Origin: an uncultured Eubacteriales bacterium
GTDB taxonomy: Bacteria; Bacillota; Clostridia; Lachnospirales; Lachnospiraceae
DNA: 9,860 nucleotides
Reading direction: 5' to 3'
Assembly (NCBI GenBank): GCA_900313765.1
Contig: OMSN01000048.1
Coordinates: 1-9,860 of the forward strand
The position numbers were made by a program, and so were the translations under genes. Below the pieces are notes generated by a model. It made no database searches. It had not been told where the DNA came from and saw nothing but the letters and a program-made list of their open reading frames with translations. Shown here in pieces: positions 1 to 5,492 of this stretch; the first letter of the stretch is position 1, and each line of letters starts with the position of its first letter.

Positions 1-975
1 CAGCTGCAGTTTCTCCAGCGCATCCCTGAGATCCTGATATCTGGCACTGTCTGCCGGGTACACGCCGCAGTAGACCATCGGCATGGGATTCTTGTATCCG
101 GGAAGTGCTTCCGCGCAGGGATTCTCAGCATCCGTGACCGTGTCACCAACCCTGGTATCCTTGACGTTCTTCAGGAAGGCAGTAAAATACCCGACCATGC
201 CGGCTTCCAGCTGGTCACACGGAATGAACTGTCCGGGGGCAAAATAAACAACCTCGACAACATCCGCCTCAGTGCCGGTTGCCATCATGCGGACTTTCAT
301 TCCCTTCTTCAGAATACCGTCAAAGACTCTGCAGAACACAATGACTCCACGGTAGGAATCATACAGAGAGTCAAAGATCAGCGCACTCAGCGGTGCCTCT
401 CTGTCTCCTGTCGGCGGCGGCAGCGTCTGGACGATCTGCTCCAGCACGTCCCCCACATTGGCGCCGGTCTTCGCAGAGATTCGCGGGCAGTTTTCACAGT
501 CCAGCCCGATCACATCTTCGATCTCGGAAGCAACCCGGTCCGGATCCGCACTCGGAAGGTCGATCTTATTGATGACCGGAAGGATCTCCAGATCGTGGTC
601 CAGCGCAAGATAAACATTTCCCAGTGTCTGCGCTTCAACGCCCTGAGCGGCATCCACTACCAGGACCGCACCGTCACAGGCTGCCAGTGCCCTGGAGACT
701 TCATAGTTGAAATCAACATGGCCGGGAGTGTCGATCAGGTTGAAGACATACTCTTCCCCGTCTTTGCTGTGATAGATGCTGCGGACTGTCTGAGACTTGA
801 TCGTGATACCGCGCTCACGCTCGATGTCCATGTTATCCAGAACCTGGTTCTGCATCTCACGGCTGGTGAGGACTCCGGTCTGTTCAATGATCCGGTCTGC
901 CAGTGTAGACTTGCCGTGGTCGATGTGAGCGATAATGCAAAAGTTCCTTATCTTATTAATATCGAATCCTGCCAA
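1..975 (-). CDS. lepA: Elongation factor 4 (LepA), N-terminal part, cut by window edge
   Basis: This encodes the first 325 residues of LepA/EF4, a translational GTPase of about 600 residues that acts on the ribosome and is linked to back-translocation or ribosome maturation; the C-terminal half lies beyond base 1. The GTPase motifs are complete: G1 AHIDHGKS at residues 16-23, G2 ERGIT near 54-58, G3 DTPGH at 82-86, G4 NKID at 136-139 and G5 SAKTG at 167-171. Domain II follows from about residue 195. The start is a TTG at 973-975, chosen because AGGAGG stands 7 nt upstream and because the protein [23 protein letters not shown] begins as LepA usually does. It is divergent from rpsT and has its own promoter. 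No frameshift or missing GTPase residue is visible. The identification is firm; the precise cellular role of the family is still debated. Confidence 0.97.
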   Translation of the reverse strand, partial: MAGFDINKIRNFCIIAHIDHGKSTLADRIIEQTGVLTSREMQNQVLDNMDIERERGITIKSQTVRSIYHSKDGEEYVFNLIDTPGHVDFNYEVSRALAACDGAVLVVDAAQGVEAQTLGNVYLALDHDLEILPVINKIDLPSADPDRVASEIEDVIGLDCENCPRISAKTGANVGDVLEQIVQTLPPPTGDREAPLSALIFDSLYDSYRGVIVFCRVFDGILKKGMKVRMMATGTEADVVEVVYFAPGQFIPCDQLEAGMVGYFTAFLKNVKDTRVGDTVTDAENPCAEALPGYKNPMPMVYCGVYPADSARYQDLRDALEKLQL

Positions 976-982
976 GGGAATT

Positions 983-988
983 CCTCCT
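983..988 (-). promoter_or_regulatory. lepA ribosome binding site
   Basis: The minus strand reads AGGAGG, followed by 7 nt and a TTG codon. This fixes the lepA start at 975 despite the rare start codon. Confidence 0.88.
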
Positions 989-1012
989 GAGTCTGTTGGA
1001 TAAGCGATTGGG

Positions 1013-1029
1013 TGCGGCGAGGAGCCGCA
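1013..1029 (-). other. Stem-loop at the predicted 5' end of lepA mRNA
   Basis: The minus strand reads TGCGGC-TCCTC-GCCGCA, a perfect 6-bp GC-rich stem with a 5-nt loop. Given the -10 box at 1038-1043, transcription should start near 1031, so the hairpin would sit almost at the 5' end of the mRNA, about 25 nt before the ribosome binding site. A 5'-terminal stem-loop can protect mRNA from decay; that role is inferred here. Confidence 0.5.
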
Positions 1030-1037
1030 GCAAACGT

Positions 1038-1066
1038 AGTTTACCGTATGAGAATGAAAACATCAA
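1038..1066 (-). promoter_or_regulatory. lepA promoter (sigma-A type)
   Basis: On the minus strand a -35 box TTGATG (1061-1066) and a -10 box TAAACT (1038-1043) are separated by exactly 17 bp. Each matches the vegetative consensus at four of six positions. The promoter is back-to-back with the rpsT promoter. Confidence 0.65.
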
Positions 1067-1073
1067 GAAGATG

Positions 1074-1102
1074 TTGACTTTTACATGCGCGCGGATTAGA
1101 AT
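1074..1102 (+). promoter_or_regulatory. rpsT promoter (sigma-A type)
   Basis: A -35 box TTGACT (1074-1079) and a -10 box TAGAAT (1097-1102) are spaced by 17 bp, each five of six to consensus. Transcription should begin near 1109, giving a leader of about 84 nt before the TTG start of rpsT. This is one of the two best promoters in the window, as expected for a ribosomal protein gene. Confidence 0.8.
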
Positions 1103-1114
1103 ACTTCCGTATGT

Positions 1115-1148
1115 GTGCCTGAAACGTCCGTGTCCGTCTTTCAAGCAC
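1115..1148 (+). promoter_or_regulatory. Leader hairpin in rpsT mRNA
   Basis: GTGCCTGAAA (1115-1124) pairs with TTTCAAGCAC (1139-1148): nine pairs out of ten with one C-A mismatch. The 14-nt loop contains GTCCGT twice in tandem (1126-1137). It begins only a few bases after the predicted transcription start and ends 31 nt before the ribosome binding site. Ribosomal protein genes are often autoregulated through their leaders, but no such role is shown here. Confidence 0.5.
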
Positions 1149-1179
1149 GAATGAATGAATAAGAATTAATACTATATAT

Positions 1180-1184
1180 GGAGG
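1180..1184 (+). promoter_or_regulatory. rpsT ribosome binding site
   Basis: GGAGG stands 8 nt before the TTG at 1193. It overlaps an in-frame ATG at 1178-1180, so that ATG lies within the ribosome binding site and is not a credible start. The site therefore decides in favour of TTG. Confidence 0.88.
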
Positions 1185-1192
1185 TGTACGTT

Positions 1193-1456
1193 TTGGCAAA
1201 CATTAAGTCCGCTAAGAAACGTGTTCTGACCAGCAGAGTCAGACAGGAAAGAAACAAAGCTGTCAAGTCTTCTGTCAAGACCGCGATCAAGAAGGTCGAA
1301 GCAGCTGTCAGGGAAGCAGATAAGGACGCAGCAGCGAAGGAGCTTCTGAACGCTACTTCTATCATCGACAAGGCTGCAAAGAAGGGTGTCCTTCACAAGA
1401 ACAACGCATCCCGCAAGGTTGCACGTCTTGCTAAGCTGGTCAACTCCGCACAGTAA
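1193..1456 (+). CDS. rpsT: 30S ribosomal protein S20 (bS20)
   Basis: This encodes an 87-residue bS20, a helical-bundle protein that binds 16S rRNA early in assembly of the small subunit. The sequence is typical: MANIKSAKKRV at the start, many lysines and arginines, a central VKSSVKTAIKKVEAAV helix, and the C-terminal segment with GVLHKNNASRKVARLAKLV. The start is TTG at 1193 with GGAGG 8 nt upstream; an ATG at 1178 would add five residues but overlaps the ribosome binding site. The gene stands alone on the plus strand between lepA (divergent) and holA (convergent), with its own promoter, structured leader and terminator. Escherichia coli rpsT also starts with UUG and is autogenously controlled at translation, so the rare start may matter for regulation here too; that is an inference. 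Confidence 0.96.
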   Translation: MANIKSAKKRVLTSRVRQERNKAVKSSVKTAIKKVEAAVREADKDAAAKELLNATSIIDKAAKKGVLHKNNASRKVARLAKLVNSAQ

Positions 1457-1486
1457 GACCGTTTCTTTCAAACAGCAATAAACGAT

Positions 1487-1522
1487 AAAGCGCATCGGAC
1501 CGTCATCCCGATGCGCTTTTTT
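1487..1522 (+). terminator. Terminator shared by rpsT and convergent holA
   Basis: AAAGCGCATCGG (1487-1498) pairs perfectly with CCGATGCGCTTT (1508-1519) around a 9-nt loop, followed by further T residues to 1522. It is a canonical intrinsic terminator for rpsT. Read on the minus strand the same stem ends in CTTTATCGTTTATT, so it probably also stops holA transcription. Confidence 0.92.
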
Positions 1523-1530
1523 AATGCTCA

Positions 1531-1550
1531 GAGAAACTATGAGAAACTAT
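1531..1550. repeat. 10-bp perfect tandem duplication at the holA stop codon
   Basis: GAGAAACTAT occurs twice with no gap (1531-1540 and 1541-1550). The right copy contains the holA TAG stop (1547-1549) and the left copy lies just beyond it. It looks like a replication-slippage duplication and does not alter the protein. Confidence 0.85.
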
Positions 1551-2725
1551 TGTTCAGAAGAACATTTCACGATCATCAGTTCCGTTGCAAGCCTCTCTTC
1601 CATCCTGCCGGACTGCACCATCTGCTGCATCCGGACACACTCCTGGGTCAGTTCCCGCAGCCTTCTCATATCATAGTATCTTGCCTGGCTGACCAGCTGT
1701 CTCGCCTGCCAGTCCTGCAGCTTCAGCTCACTCATGACAAGCGGGTACCCTCCGCCTCTGCTGATCACATCCTTTGCCAGCATCATCCGGTCGAACTGCT
1801 TCATGAGCAGTACCAGGATCACCCGGGGTGATTCTTTTAACTGCAGCAGGTCATTGTACAGATTCAATGCGCCGATCCGGTCATGGCGGGCGATCAGGTC
1901 AATCATCCTGAAAACCTTTCCCTCCAGGATCTCACTGGTGACTGCCTCCACATCTTTCAGATGCAGAACACCGCCCTCTCCGGCATAGGAGATCAGTTTC
2001 TCCGTCTCTGTATGGATATGGGACATATCATTGCCGGTCATCTGCAGAAACCGTTCCAGTGCTCCGGAGGTGATCCGGATCTTCTCCGCAGCCAGTTTTG
2101 CCATCACCCATTTGGTGAGGCTCTGCATATCCTGGGCTGCAAACTCAGCCGCAAGCCCTTCCCTGACAACTGCTTTGTAGAGTTTTCCCCTCTTATCGAC
2201 GCTGACCTTTCCCTTCTTACCTCCTGCCTTCTTCTCATCCGGCTGTTCCACAAACAGGACGACCGTAGTCTCGGGAATCTTTGGAATAAAAGCAGCCATT
2301 CTGGCGCTCAGGTCCGCATCGTCCTGCGTCCGGGTCAGAGCCGCTTCATTCTCCTGCCCGTCAGGGGATCCTTCCTCCGCATCGCCGTCTTCATCCTCCG
2401 AAGTCTCATCGCTTCCTTTGCCTGTTTTCCGGCTCATGAACAGTTTGGTATCCTCGAGCACTACCATCCGGTGGTCGGCGAAGAAAGGCATGGACAGAAT
2501 CTCGTCCTGAAGCTGCCCCCAGTCCAGACTCTCTGACCGGTGGATGTTCAGATTCATGGAATCCCCGGGCGCTGCCACTGCGTCGATCAGCGCGTGTTTA
2601 TACTGCTGTACCAGGTAATCTTCCTCCCCGTACAGCAGATATACCTTCCTGAAAGATCGATTGGCAATATCTTCTCTAAGAAGTATAAGCCCCTGGTTTC
2701 CGGGCTTTTGTTTTGTTCCTGCCAT
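1547..2725 (-). CDS. holA: DNA polymerase III delta subunit (clamp loader) with acidic insert
   Basis: This 392-residue protein is the delta subunit of the DNA polymerase III clamp loader, which opens the beta clamp during loading onto primed DNA. Recognisable family segments are FRKVYLLYGEEDYLVQ (26-40), a beta-strand with VVLFVEQPDE (155-164), VDKRGKLYKAV (176-186), GNDMSHIHTETEKLISYAG (231-249), the ILEGKVFRMIDLIA stretch (266-279) and the C-terminal helical domain to 392. Family members are usually about 340 residues. The excess is mostly two insertions: an acidic, low-complexity run at about 100-138 (rich in D and E) and a lysine/glycine run at 165-175. The N-terminus is also longer than usual, but no nearer start codon exists; the ribosome binding site before the ATG is weak. 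holA converges on rpsT and diverges from asnA. Confidence 0.93.
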   Translation of the reverse strand: MAGTKQKPGNQGLILLREDIANRSFRKVYLLYGEEDYLVQQYKHALIDAVAAPGDSMNLNIHRSESLDWGQLQDEILSMPFFADHRMVVLEDTKLFMSRKTGKGSDETSEDEDGDAEEGSPDGQENEAALTRTQDDADLSARMAAFIPKIPETTVVLFVEQPDEKKAGGKKGKVSVDKRGKLYKAVVREGLAAEFAAQDMQSLTKWVMAKLAAEKIRITSGALERFLQMTGNDMSHIHTETEKLISYAGEGGVLHLKDVEAVTSEILEGKVFRMIDLIARHDRIGALNLYNDLLQLKESPRVILVLLMKQFDRMMLAKDVISRGGGYPLVMSELKLQDWQARQLVSQARYYDMRRLRELTQECVRMQQMVQSGRMEERLATELMIVKCSSEQ

Positions 2726-2728
2726 CTC

Positions 2729-2758
2729 TTTACAACCGACTCCCGATACGTTTATAAT
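2729..2758 (+). promoter_or_regulatory. asnA promoter (sigma-A type)
   Basis: A -35 box TTTACA (2729-2734, five of six) and a perfect -10 box TATAAT (2753-2758) are separated by 18 bp. Transcription should start near 2765. No equally good promoter is visible for the divergent holA; the AT-rich -10 region could serve both directions. Confidence 0.72.
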
Positions 2759-2767
2759 CTACCACAT

Positions 2768-2800
2768 GTTCACAGTTACGCCCTTTCAGGCGCTGTGAAC
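2768..2800. promoter_or_regulatory. Interrupted inverted repeat at the asnA transcription start (operator or leader hairpin)
   Basis: GTTCACAG (2768-2775) and CTGTGAAC (2793-2800) are perfect 8-bp arms. A second inner pair, CGCC (2779-2782) with GGCG (2789-2792), encloses the loop CTTTCA, with three unpaired bases (TTA) on the left side only. The element lies just downstream of the predicted asnA start point and upstream of holA. It could be an operator for both genes or a hairpin in the asnA leader. No T run follows, so it is not a terminator. Confidence 0.6.
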
Positions 2801-2845
2801 GGAAACATTTGTTAATCATCATAACAAGAAAAGAGGAATCCGGCA

Positions 2846-3859
2846 ATGAGCCACATCTATATCCCGGACGGCTACAAACCTCTGCTGTCCATGTATGACA
2901 CCCAGAAGGCAATCGGGACGATCAAGCGTCAGTTTGCAGATACCCTGGCGGCAACCCTCCAGCTGCACCGTGTCAGTGCACCGCTGTTCCTTGAAGCATC
3001 AACCGGTCTGAACGATGACCTGAACGGTTATGAGCGCAAGGTCACTTTCGATCTGAAGGACACGGGGACTCAGGCACAGGTCGTCCAGTCGCTTGCAAAA
3101 TGGAAACGCATGGCACTGCGTGACTATAATTTCCATGTCGGCAAGGGTCTCTATACTGATATGAATGCGATCCGCCGTGATGAAGAGCTGGACAACCTGC
3201 ATTCCGTATACGTCGATCAGTGGGACTGGGAGAAAGTCATCCGCAAGGAAGACCGCACCATCGAATATCTGCAGAGGACCGTCCGTGCCATCGTGTCGGC
3301 AGTCTGCGCAGCAGAGATGAACCTTCACGCTCAGTTCCCGGAACTCTATGAACTGCCTCTGCATACTCCGGAAGTCACCTTTATCACGACACAGGAGCTG
3401 GAAGATCTCTATCCGGACCTGGATCCGAAGGAGAGGGAGAATGCATTTGTCAAGGAAAATGGAACTACCTTCCTGATGCAGATCGGAAGAAAGCTTCGTT
3501 CCGGCAAGCCGCATGACGGCAGAGCTCCGGACTATGATGACTGGGATCTGAACGGTGATATCCTGTTCTGGAACAACACCCTGAACATCAGTTATGAGCT
3601 CTCCAGCATGGGAATCCGTGTAAGCCCCGAAAGCCTGGACCGCCAGCTGAGAGAAGCCGGCTGTGATGACCGCCGCACACTTCCGTTCCACAAGGCACTC
3701 CTTGCAGGCGAACTTCCCTATACGATCGGAGGCGGAATCGGCCAGAGCCGCCTGTGCATGCTCATTCTCGGCTCCGCCCACATCGGCGAGGTGCAGTCCA
3801 GCGTATGGGACGCACAGACACTGGATGCGTGCAGACGCGCGGGAATCCCGCTGTTGTGA
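2846..3859 (+). CDS. asnA: Aspartate--ammonia ligase (asparagine synthetase A)
   Basis: This 337-residue enzyme makes asparagine from aspartate, ammonia and ATP, releasing AMP and pyrophosphate. It belongs to the class II aminoacyl-tRNA-synthetase-like fold and is cytosolic. Conserved segments are in order: SLAKWKR (82-88), GLYTDMNAIR (101-110), HSVYVDQWDWE (119-129), TTQELEDLYPDLD (181-193), RAPDYDDW (226-233), NGDIL (236-240), ELSSMGIRV (251-259) and GGGIGQSR (295-302). Its length is close to the approximately 330 residues of the E. coli enzyme and no key segment is missing. The ATG follows AGAGGA by 8 nt. The gene is monocistronic, with a promoter and inverted repeat before it and a terminator after it. 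Regulation by nitrogen or asparagine is plausible but unproven; no AsnC-type regulator is encoded in the window. Confidence 0.97.
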   Translation: MSHIYIPDGYKPLLSMYDTQKAIGTIKRQFADTLAATLQLHRVSAPLFLEASTGLNDDLNGYERKVTFDLKDTGTQAQVVQSLAKWKRMALRDYNFHVGKGLYTDMNAIRRDEELDNLHSVYVDQWDWEKVIRKEDRTIEYLQRTVRAIVSAVCAAEMNLHAQFPELYELPLHTPEVTFITTQELEDLYPDLDPKERENAFVKENGTTFLMQIGRKLRSGKPHDGRAPDYDDWDLNGDILFWNNTLNISYELSSMGIRVSPESLDRQLREAGCDDRRTLPFHKALLAGELPYTIGGGIGQSRLCMLILGSAHIGEVQSSVWDAQTLDACRRAGIPLL

Positions 3860-3880
3860 TCTGTAAGAATCAATAAACAA

Positions 3881-3913
3881 ATGCCCCGGGATATCCCGGG
3901 GCATATCTTTTTC
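3881..3913 (+). terminator. asnA terminator, probably bidirectional
   Basis: Bases 3881-3904 form a perfect 24-bp palindrome centred on GGGATATCCC, with arms beginning ATGCCCCGGG, followed on the plus strand by ATCTTTTTC. On the minus strand the palindrome is followed by TTGTTTATT, so it can also stop the convergent LCP gene, which has no other hairpin after its stop codon. Confidence 0.88.
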
Positions 3914-3966
3914 TCTATTCATTTCTGTCCGGATCTCACCCAGGGAGCGTTCACCGGAACGTGTTC

Positions 3967-5238
3967 TTATCCGAGCCTCTCTGTAGCTTTCTCTCCGATG
4001 TAACCTTCTGGGAACAGTGTTCCGGTTCCGCCGGTAAGCTCCATATACTCGTCCGTCAGCTGATCATCCGGCTCAGTCTCGTCATTGTTGTCCGCATTGG
4101 CGCTGATGCTTCCATCGCCGTAGATGGTCTGGTGCATCTGGGCAATCGTTGAGCTCCAGCTGGGAACCAGCATGCCCTGTCCGTCAATATCGATGGTCTC
4201 ATACATACCATCATACGGAACTCGATCCTGAATGAACTCATATGTCAGGAGCGCAGGCGCATCACCTACAAGGCTCCAGATCTCATTTTCCGGAATATTG
4301 TGTGTCACGAGAGGAAGGACCTTCGTCACGAACTTGATCAGCTGGGAAGAACTGAGTGTCTTCACCTTCTCGATCATCTGCTGGATGACATAGCGCTGAC
4401 GCTGTGTCCTCGAATAATCCGAGTTGCCGACGAAACGGTTTCTTGCATATGCAACCGCCTGGACACCATCGCTCAGAAGGAGCCCCGGTTCTTCCATGAT
4501 CGCATGATCTTCATACGGTATATCCAGGACTCTCTCACACATGTCCTTGATATATCCATTCGAAACTTCGATCTCAGAAGCAGTCCATTCCAGCTCGATT
4601 CCGCCCAGAGCATCAATGATATCCACCAGGTTCTCGAAATCGACCGCTGCATAACGGTTGACGGAGATGCGGTAATTCTCTTCCACCGTATCGCACAGAA
4701 GCGGGCCGCCGCCGTATGCGTAAGATGCATTCAGTTTATTGTAATCATGGCCCGGAATCTCAACGTACGTATCACGCATCAGAGAGATCACGCTGACTCT
4801 CTTCTTGTCATTGTTCAGCGACACAAGCATGACGCTGTCGGAATTGCCGTTCCAGGTCTTGTCCGTGCGGTCAACACCCGCCAGGATCACATTGTAGACC
4901 GACTGATTCATGATCACATCATTCTCGCCGGCATCCGTCTGGATCTGGTTCATCTGTAAATGCAGACTCTCCAGCTCTGATTCATTCAGAATGGTTCCCG
5001 GGTCTGCTTCCGTTTCCTTGTCCAGTGCTTCCTCGGGAAGTGTCTCAAACTGCATTACATCTTCATCTGCCTGAAAATGAGTGCTGCTGATCAGACTGTG
5101 TCCAAAATAGTAAATACCGGCATAACCGGCAACAACAATTCCAAGAATAATACAGAGCGTAAATCCGCAGACTTTCCCCCAGCTGGGCCCTCTTCCGCTG
5201 GTATTCATAAGCGGATTGTTGTCTTCTCTGCGCGGCAT
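3967..5238 (-). CDS. LytR-CpsA-Psr (LCP) family wall polymer ligase
   Basis: This 423-residue protein belongs to the LCP family, membrane-anchored enzymes that transfer undecaprenyl-phosphate-linked glycopolymers such as teichoic acids or capsule onto peptidoglycan. A short basic cytoplasmic segment is followed by one membrane helix at about 22-45 and then an acidic linker (about 57-90). The LCP domain spans roughly 114-292: NVILAGVDR (116-124), NSDSVML (132-138), SLMRDTYVEIPG (152-163), NKLNASYAYGG (167-177), VDFENLVDIIDALGG (199-213) and AYARNRFVGNSDYSRTQRQR (263-282). Conserved charged residues D134, R155, D156, R266, D274, R277 and R280 are present. The acidic C-terminal tail (386-398) is a local feature. 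The start is ATG at 5238, chosen because GGAGG lies 8 nt upstream; an ATG at 5268 would add ten residues. The exact polymer substrate cannot be told from sequence. Confidence 0.92.
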   Translation of the reverse strand: MPRREDNNPLMNTSGRGPSWGKVCGFTLCIILGIVVAGYAGIYYFGHSLISSTHFQADEDVMQFETLPEEALDKETEADPGTILNESELESLHLQMNQIQTDAGENDVIMNQSVYNVILAGVDRTDKTWNGNSDSVMLVSLNNDKKRVSVISLMRDTYVEIPGHDYNKLNASYAYGGGPLLCDTVEENYRISVNRYAAVDFENLVDIIDALGGIELEWTASEIEVSNGYIKDMCERVLDIPYEDHAIMEEPGLLLSDGVQAVAYARNRFVGNSDYSRTQRQRYVIQQMIEKVKTLSSSQLIKFVTKVLPLVTHNIPENEIWSLVGDAPALLTYEFIQDRVPYDGMYETIDIDGQGMLVPSWSSTIAQMHQTIYGDGSISANADNNDETEPDDQLTDEYMELTGGTGTLFPEGYIGEKATERLG

Positions 5239-5246
5239 CCGATCAA

Positions 5247-5251
5247 CCTCC
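5247..5251 (-). promoter_or_regulatory. LCP gene ribosome binding site
   Basis: GGAGG on the minus strand stands 8 nt before the ATG at 5236-5238 and decides against the in-frame ATG at 5268, which lies upstream of it. Confidence 0.82.
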
Positions 5252-5283
5252 GAATGTATCCAAAACAAACCATAAATTGCATT

Positions 5284-5317
5284 AAGAAAGCCTTCTGAAA
5301 GTTCAGAAGGCTTTCTT
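5284..5317 (-). terminator. Terminator after tRNA-Leu
   Basis: Two perfect 16-bp arms, AAGAAAGCCTTCTGAA (5284-5299) and its complement (5302-5317), enclose a 2-nt gap. On the minus strand the GC-containing core ends GGCTTTCTTAATG, a usable intrinsic terminator starting right after the tRNA 3' end. It stands between the tRNA and the LCP gene. Confidence 0.85.
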
Positions 5318-5318
5318 C

Positions 5319-5402
5319 TGCGGAAGAAGGGACTTGAACCCTCACGACCTTGCGATCACAGGCACCTGAAGCCTGCGCGTCTGCCAATTCCGCCACTTCC
5401 GC
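5319..5402 (-). tRNA. tRNA-Leu(CAG)
   Basis: The 84-nt minus-strand sequence folds as a class II tRNA. The acceptor stem pairs GCGGAAG with CTTCCGC, with discriminator A at 5319. The D arm holds TGGCGGAATTGGCAGACGC. The anticodon stem-loop is CAGGC-TTCAGGT-GCCTG with anticodon CAG, reading the leucine codon CUG. A long variable arm follows (TGATCGCAAGGTCGT), then a T arm GAGGG-TTCAAGT-CCCTT. The 3' CCA is not encoded. It has its own strong promoter and terminator and so appears to be a single-gene transcription unit. Confidence 0.97.
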
Positions 5403-5409
5403 GTTTCCA

Positions 5410-5425
5410 TGAGTTTTTCAACTCA
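5410..5425 (-). other. GAAA-tetraloop hairpin in the tRNA-Leu 5' leader
   Basis: The minus strand reads TGAGTT-GAAA-AACTCA: a perfect 6-bp stem capped by a GNRA-type tetraloop. It starts two bases after the predicted transcription start and ends 7 nt before the mature tRNA 5' end, so it would be part of the precursor removed by RNase P. Confidence 0.5.
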
Positions 5426-5433
5426 CAAGCGAT

Positions 5434-5462
5434 ATAATAACAACTTTGGTCTGTTCTGTCAA
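5434..5462 (-). promoter_or_regulatory. tRNA-Leu promoter (sigma-A type)
   Basis: A perfect -35 box TTGACA (5457-5462) and a -10 box TATTAT (5434-5439, five of six) are separated by exactly 17 bp on the minus strand. Transcription should start near 5427, about 25 nt before the mature tRNA. This is the strongest promoter in the window. Confidence 0.88.
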
Positions 5463-5492
5463 CAACAAAATATTAAAAATGCGTTTTTGTTC

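Noticed and set aside
956..1144. A 62-codon minus-strand frame upstream of lepA
   Set aside because: It covers the divergent promoters, overlaps the lepA start out of frame, and has no ribosome binding site.
1883..2536. A 217-codon open frame on the plus strand within holA
   Set aside because: It is antisense to holA and has no own ribosome binding site or recognisable domain.
2999..3922. A 307-codon open frame on the minus strand across asnA
   Set aside because: It is antisense to an unmistakable asnA with all family motifs, has no recognisable protein features, and runs through the asnA terminator.
4300..4959. A 219-codon plus-strand frame within the LCP gene
   Set aside because: It is antisense to the LCP domain and carries no family signature.
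5205..5396. A 63-codon minus-strand frame beginning MAELADAQASGACDRKVVRVQVPSS
   Set aside because: This is the translation of tRNA-Leu and its terminator, a well-known type of false small protein.
5464..5492. Possible terminator after the lysin gene (AAAAACGCATTTTT)
   Set aside because: The stem is only five A-T pairs; it is too weak to call an intrinsic terminator.
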